DNA from: Chloroflexota bacterium
Lineage (GTDB): Bacteria; Chloroflexota; UBA6077; JACCZL01
Length of the DNA stretch: 59,968 nucleotides
Reading direction: 5' to 3'
Assembly (NCBI GenBank): GCA_030447245.1
Contig: JAUJPG010000003.1
Location: 141,987 to 201,954, forward strand
Shown here: piece after piece, positions 53,578-59,968 of the stretch
Layout: each line of letters opens with the position of its first letter
How positions within the stretch are numbered: position 1 is the stretch's first letter
The notes under the pieces: model-generated
What the model saw: the letters and a program-made list of their open reading frames with translations, nothing else
What the model was told of the DNA's origin: nothing
Database searches by the model: none
Translations under genes and position numbers: made by a program

Positions 53578-54438
53578 CTAGCGCGTCTCCCGCGGGCCGA
53601 TCAGACGCGCCATCCGCACCCAGGCCAGCGTGTTGCCGAGCAGCGGGCCATGGCCAAACGGGTTCCTGCCGCCCAGGCTGGCTGGGACGCGCGGCCCGCT
53701 GAGAACGTAGCGCTCGCGCTCGCCGGGCGGCGCGATGATCGCATCGGCTGGCGTGACGACGACGTCCTCGGCATCGGCCAGGGTCTGAAGCTGGATGCCA
53801 AAGGCTCGCAAGCGCTCGGCCTGGCGCTCGATCCGCGCTCGGTGCTCAGGGCTGCTGCCGCGGGCGATCAACTCGCGGATCGCCTGGCTCTGGGGGAACA
53901 ACGCGCCAAAGCCGAGGGCGGCGAGCAGGTCGCCCTCGACGCCGAGATCCGCGCCGAACAGCGGGGCGCTCAGGGTGGTCAACGAGCCCAGGCGGCCGCG
54001 CCAGCGGTCCGGCTCGGCCTCGGTCAGCAGCGCCGCGGCCCCGAACAGCGCCACGCCGCCCAGGCTGTAGCCGATCAGGTGGTAGATGGTGTCGTCCGGC
54101 AACCGCGCGCGGTACCAGCGCAGGCTGTGCGACACCTGGAGCGTTCCCTCCTTGAGGGAGAGCTCGCAGTGGCGCGGCTCGTACGGCGCTGGTCGGCGGC
54201 CGTCCGCGGCCACTTCGGAGTGGTAGCTGACCTCGAGGATGTCCCCGCGGACGTACCCGAAGTTGCTCTCGAGATAGCGCAAGAAGCCGTCGAACTGCCG
54301 GAGCGCCTCGCCAGTCCGGCTCATGAAGAGGCCAGCACGATCTTCTGCCGCCCATCCGTGCTGACCTGAAGGCCCCGGCAGCCAGTCGTCCACCATCCCT
54401 GCCGCGTCCTGCTCGCTCGTCTCGGTAGTCACGCGCAA
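53578..54438 (-). CDS. Alpha/beta-hydrolase (lipase/esterase-like)
   Basis: 286 residues. The nucleophile elbow HLIGYSLGGVALFGAAAL gives Ser125; Asp near LADAEDVVVTPADAII and His in NPFGHGPLLGN complete a plausible triad. YVRGDILEVSYHSEV precedes it as strands. No signal peptide. The class resembles DUF676/PGAP1-type lipases, so a serine hydrolase on lipids or esters is likely. A decayed copy lies 550 bases upstream on the same strand. Confidence 0.82.
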   Translation of the reverse strand: MRVTTETSEQDAAGMVDDWLPGPSGQHGWAAEDRAGLFMSRTGEALRQFDGFLRYLESNFGYVRGDILEVSYHSEVAADGRRPAPYEPRHCELSLKEGTLQVSHSLRWYRARLPDDTIYHLIGYSLGGVALFGAAALLTEAEPDRWRGRLGSLTTLSAPLFGADLGVEGDLLAALGFGALFPQSQAIRELIARGSSPEHRARIERQAERLRAFGIQLQTLADAEDVVVTPADAIIAPPGERERYVLSGPRVPASLGGRNPFGHGPLLGNTLAWVRMARLIGPRETR

Positions 54439-54984
54439 AGTATCGCAAGCCCCCGGGCCGTGTCGGCCTCGGCGCCTTTCTGGCCGGCGACTACGCGGGG
54501 CGGCCGATCCGTGGGCACGCCCTAACGGGTCATATGTTGACCGTCTACACCCTCTGCGCGTTCTGACGGGGCGTGACAGCTTTCACTGTCACACCGGTTG
54601 TCGGTCACTGGTGTTCACTGAAGCTGGCTGAACTGTTCGCTAGCATTCACTGGCACGTTCACCCTGTCTGATAGAGTGCGCATAGGCGCTGCCGCTGCGA
54701 CCGTGCACGATATCGTCGAAGCCGCCTGCGTTCCATGGCAAGATCGTCCGCGACGCCAATCCCGGGAGTCAGTGGGCCGTTCCTTCTCCACTGCCGTTCC
54801 CGCGACTGCTCACCCTCGAGAGGCGTTCGAGCATGCAGGCGATGCACGTAAGCCTACTACGCTCTTGCTCGGCAGAGTCCGGCCCATCAAACACGGACTG
54901 GGAACGAGGGTTTCGCGTGACGCGCAGGATAGTAGGTTCGAGGAGGACAAGCGCCCGGCTCTTCTGGCGCGTCGCCGCCGTTGT
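54439..54984. other. Non-coding stretch upstream of the lipase
   Basis: About 545 bases with no supported gene. Contains CACT-rich direct repeats near 54584-54660 (GTTCACTG and similar) whose purpose is unclear. Confidence 0.4.
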
Positions 54985-55355
54985 CGGCCTGACCGGTGCT
55001 CAGGGCTGCTGCCGCGGGCGATCAACTCGCGGATCGCTTGCTTCGCGGGGACCGCCTACCCCAAGCCGGCCCAGCGACGTGGCGGTGGCCAAGAGTCCGC
55101 TGGAGGACATCCAGGAGCTCCGTGTCGGGGTGGCCTACGGCCGCTTCGATAGCGACCGAGCGATCCGACCAACGCGAATCATCATCACCGCTCAGGGTGG
55201 TCATACGCTGAGCATCGAGGGTGTCTCGCGCCAGCCGCTGGCGGCGGCTCGACCGAGGTCAGCAGCGCCGCGGCCCGGCGACTACACAGCGCCACGGGGC
55301 CGCCCGAGGCTGAACGTCCGATCAGGTGATAGATGGTGTCGCCCGGCCAGCGCGG
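54985..55355 (-). pseudogene. Decayed duplicate of the neighbouring lipase
   Basis: Nucleotide blocks match the intact lipase in the same order. The block at 55000-55040 matches 53845-53885 (LIARGSSPEHR); the block at 55190-55270 matches 53965-54045 (ALLTEAEP / LTTLSAP); and the block at 55315-55350 matches 54060-54095 (DTIYHLIG). The intervening sequence is scrambled, and the nucleophile motif reads IGRSASGG. No open frame spans it. A tandem duplication followed by decay. Confidence 0.7.
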
Positions 55356-55466
55356 GGGAAGCTCGGCGACGATGCCGAGCTGCACGCTACATCCAGACGC
55401 AATGGAGCGTTGCCGCTTCATCGCCGCCAGCCATGCTCCAGGAGATGCCGCGGTACGTACGAGCGG

Positions 55467-56276
55467 ATGAACGACCAGAAAACGGCGACGTCCGTGGCCG
55501 ACCTTACCACGAGCGCTGGGAGCTGCTGCGTCAGATCGAGTTGGCCGGACACGCCAATGATCGCCCGTCGTTCATCTGGCTCGGGCTGATGGTCCTCGAG
55601 TTCACGGTCGGACTCAGCCGCCCTCGAGATCCTCAGCTACGGCATCTGGGCGCTATTCGTCGAACTGCGTGGTTGGGATCGTCGTCGCGCCAGGCCGCCT
55701 ACCTGCGCCAGAAGTGGCTGACGGCCATCGCACTGCTGCTGCCTGCCTTCGCGTGCTGCGCCTCATTCGTGCGTTCCGAGTCCTGCGGGCCGCGCGCGGC
55801 CCGCTCGCTCAGCCTTCTCCGACTGGTCGTCGCTCAACCGCGGCATGCGTGCCGCCGGCGTGCTGCTCGCGGCGTCGGGTACGTCGCCACCCTGACCACA
55901 ATCGTCACGTTGAGGGGCGCGCGCAGCCCAGTTCGAAAGCCCCGCGTTGCGCGTGTCGGATTTCCCGCCGAGTCGGCACCGCCCTCGGCCTACGGCGCGA
56001 CGGCGATGATCATGACGACGATGGGCTCGGCGCTGGCCGAAGACTCGAGGGTCGCATCCTCGGCTGGGCTGGCCATGGCGCGTTCGCGATCTTCGGCTAT
56101 ATCCGCCACGACCAGCTTCTTCATGGGCCAGGATGCGACGGCTGCGCAGGCCAGCCTTCCCCGGACCCGCGCGCTGACCATCGCGCTCGAGGAGGTCGCC
56201 GCGCTCGTTCCCAGGTCGCGGCGACGAAGCTCCTCGCCACGTCGCCGCTGCCGCCTGCAGCACGAGTCGGGAGGAT
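55467..56276 (+). pseudogene. Voltage-gated-like ion (potassium) channel, frame-broken
   Basis: From ATG 55467 (MNDQKTATSVAD), one frame change leads to YHERWELLRQIE, then FIWLGLMVLEFTVGLS, WALFVELRG-type strands, RQKWLTAIALLLPAF, and an Arg-rich S4-like helix VLRLIRAFRVLRAARG. GYVATLTTIVTL and the pore segment AMIMTTMGS follow, then FAIFGYI and SFFMGQDATAAQASL. The expected filter (T-x-G-x-G-D or the MGSDYW variant) is broken. At least five shifts. Formerly a six-helix cation channel. Confidence 0.7.
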
Positions 56277-56580
56277 AGGCCGCGTGCTTCGGTGGCCACA
56301 GCTCGCCGCGCTCCGCGTCTGCCGCCTGACCATCGCACACGACAGCGCGCAGATGGGGCCTGGGCGACGCCGCAGCGGGATCGCCGCGTGCTCGAGGTTC
56401 ACGCTTATTCATCGACGTTCACGAATCGTGGCGTTCCCGATACGGCCACCTTGCTCGCGTTAGAGCGCACGGCGCACACCGAACTGGTTGGCTTGGTCGG
56501 TGTGCCTAGCGGTGCTGACCAAGGCGACCCGCCAGAGGTGGAGTGCCTATCTGGCCTCCCGCCTATTCAAGGAGCAAGTC
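56277..56580. other. Gap between channel relic and LOG gene
   Basis: About 300 bases. The left part probably encodes the coiled tail of the channel (Ala/Arg-rich). The right edge carries AAGGAG before GTG 56581. No independent gene is seen. Confidence 0.35.
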
Positions 56581-57494
56581 GTGGCCACTCCCGATCCCCG
56601 CTTCGCGCCGGGCCAGCAGCCGCCCGAGCAGGCCAACTCCGAGCCTGAGCCGCGCCGCCCGCCTGGGTCGGCCCATGGAGGACGAGCGACTCCTGGCGAG
56701 CCCGTGGGTGTGGAGACCGTCGATTTTACCCACACCGATCCGTGGCGCGTGTTCGGATCATGGGCGAGTTTGTGGCGGCTTCGACGCGCTGGCCGATCTC
56801 GGCCCGGCCGTCTCGATTTTCGGCTCGGCGCGGGTGCCTCCGAACGACCCGATGTACGCCCTGGCCGTCGACGTCGCGCGGCGGCTGGGGCGGGCTGGCT
56901 TCGTGATCATCACGCGGCGGCCCTGGAATCATGGAGGGCCCGGCAACCTCGGCGCTCGCGAGGGCGGCGCCTCCTCAATTGGCTGCAGCATCGAGCTGCC
57001 CCACGAGCAGGGGACGAACGCGTACGTCGAGGAGTCGATCAACTTCCGCTTCTTCTTTGTCCGCAAGACGATGTTCGTCAAGTGCACGCCGAGGCGTTCG
57101 TCATCTTCCCAGGCGGCTTCGGCACGCTGGACGAGCTGTTCGAGGCGCTGACCCTGATCCAGGCCGGCAAGATCAAGCACTTCCAGTCGTGCTGGTCGGC
57201 CGATCCTACTGGGGCGGGCTGCTCGACTGGATCAAGGGGACGCTGCTGGCGGAAGGCAAGATCAATCCCGACGATCTCGGACTGCTGACCTGTACCGACG
57301 ACCCCGCCGAGGTGGAGCGGATCGTCGTCGACTGCTTCCGCGAGCGCTGCGCCGAGCTCGGCTCCGCCTCTGAGGCCCCCACCCGAGGTCCGCTGACTGG
57401 TGAGCATGCCGGCCCGAAGGCTGTCGACTGGCCGGACCGACCTCCTGCCGTTGACCGCGGCCGCGCTCGATGCACTGATCCATGGGGACCGTGA
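56581..57494 (+). pseudogene. LOG-family protein (TIGR00730, nucleoside-monophosphate phosphoribohydrolase), frame-broken
   Basis: GTG 56581 follows AAGGAG. VETVDFTHTDPWRVF, then in another frame DALADLGPAVSIFGSARVPP and YALAVDVARRLGRAGFVIIT. The GGGPGIMEAAN motif is blurred (RRPWNHGGPGNLGA), then SINFRFFFVRKTMFVK. Back in the first frame comes the catalytic AFVIFPGGFGTLDELFEALT, and in the third VVLVGRSYWGGLLDWIKGTL. Four or more shifts. LOG enzymes release bases from nucleotides. The C-terminal stop is uncertain and may lie near 57395. Confidence 0.78.
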
Positions 57495-57964
57495 ACGACT
57501 CGAGGCGCTGACGGCGCCCGCTTTCCCCGGTGCCTCTCGCCCCGCCTCCGTTGATGGACGACGTGCTCTCGTTCATCCGCGATCGGCTGCTCGCCGACCC
57601 AGGTGAGGCGGGCTGGTGGGCGTGTCTCATCGTCTCGCGCGACACGGGTGAGGCCGTCGGTTCGGTCGGGCTGGGCGGCAGGCCGGACGCAGGAGGGCAC
57701 CGTCCTCCTGGGGTACTCGGTCTATCCAGCCTTCGAAGGACGGGGGTACGCGACCGAAGCGGCACGGGCCCTCGCCGCGTCGGCGCTTGAACAGGCCGAC
57801 GTGCTACGCGTCCGAGCGACGATCCCGCCAGATCACGCGCCATCGCTCCGAGTCGCCGCGAAGCTCGGGATGCGGCAGGTCGGCCCCGCGCATGACGGCG
57901 AGGTGGGCGACGTCATCGTCTTCGAGCTGCAGAGCCCGGACCACACCACGGAGAGCCTTGCTTC

Positions 57965-57968
<4 letters not shown>
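57406..57968 (+). pseudogene. GNAT-family N-acetyltransferase, two apparent frameshifts
   Basis: ATG 57406 reads MPARRLSTGRTDLLPLTAAA. After a shift near 57525 come PLMDDVLSFIRDRLLADPGE and AVGSVGLGGRPDA. After another near 57690 come GTVLLGYSVYPAFEGRGYAT then EAARALAASALEQ, with the acetyl-CoA loop GRGYATEA, and ATIPPDHAPSLRVAAKLGMR. It belongs to the RimJ/L-like group, acetylating an amine of unknown substrate. Its TAG stop is part of a CTAG shared with the convergent ABC-F stop. Confidence 0.78.

Positions 57969-59968
<2,000 letters not shown>

Overview
This window is a high-GC bacterial segment. Gene content points to a Gram-positive-like (monoderm) member of the Chloroflexota, probably close to Thermomicrobia/Sphaerobacter. 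The clues are a murT-gatD-murJ cell-wall operon, a PASTA-type Ser/Thr kinase, an 11-subunit complex I operon, Pro-rich lipoproteins, and frequent GTG starts with ATGA/GTGA gene overlaps. The taxonomic placement is inference from gene content only.

Layout. 1-7 kb (minus): a MmgE/PrpD protein coupled to a cyclase-family hydrolase, then a three-gene ABC-2 exporter with a large lumenal subunit. 7.3-8.6 kb: a luciferase-like monooxygenase with a clear promoter. 8.6-11.1 kb: a Pro-rich lipoprotein and a broken TPR/SH3/C39-peptidase-like exported module. 11.3-14.5 kb is an accessory patch: a winged-helix/nuclease-like protein, a DDE insertion sequence with doubled terminal motifs, a phd-parE toxin-antitoxin pair and an AraC remnant. 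14.7-18.5 kb: a dihydrolipoamide acyltransferase, 3-methyladenine glycosylase I and a hydrolase-adenylate cyclase fusion. 19-20.4 kb: a compact mrr-hicB-hicA cluster. 20.8-26 kb: an amidase, an MFS transporter, a Tat-type N-acetylmuramoyl-L-alanine amidase and a polyprenol-phosphate glycosyltransferase broken by a 140-bp tandem duplication. 26-32 kb: a PASTA kinase, murJ, gatD and murT. 32-38 kb: a TolB-like lipoprotein, a fused GreA, rsmG, a zinc-ribbon protein, a TIGR00300 protein, a second hicAB pair and a maleylpyruvate isomerase-like protein. 38-50 kb (minus): nuoA-B-orf-C-D-H-I-J-K-L-M-N without nuoE/F/G. 50-60 kb: a 37-residue acidic protein, a damaged ubiE/menG, mreB, an orphan atpC, a four-Cys small protein, a lipase and its decayed copy, a broken ion channel, a LOG-family protein, a GNAT and an ABC-F ATPase that runs off the window.

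Functional links. nuo, the quinone methyltransferase and atpC belong to respiration. murT/gatD amidate lipid II, murJ flips it, the PASTA kinase may sense it, and the exported amidase and mreB act on wall growth. The accessory patch and the mrr/hicBA cluster look like defence or addiction genes.

Major caveat. About twenty recognisable proteins need one or more reading-frame changes to be read in full, including housekeeping genes (E2, nuoN, ABC-F, tag). These lie in blocks (about 2-2.6, 9-20.4, 36.9-39, 50.7-51 and 54.9-59 kb), while 26-36.8 and 39.7-50 kb are clean. Local sequence error is as likely as true decay for most of them. Coordinates of broken genes span the recognisable homology.
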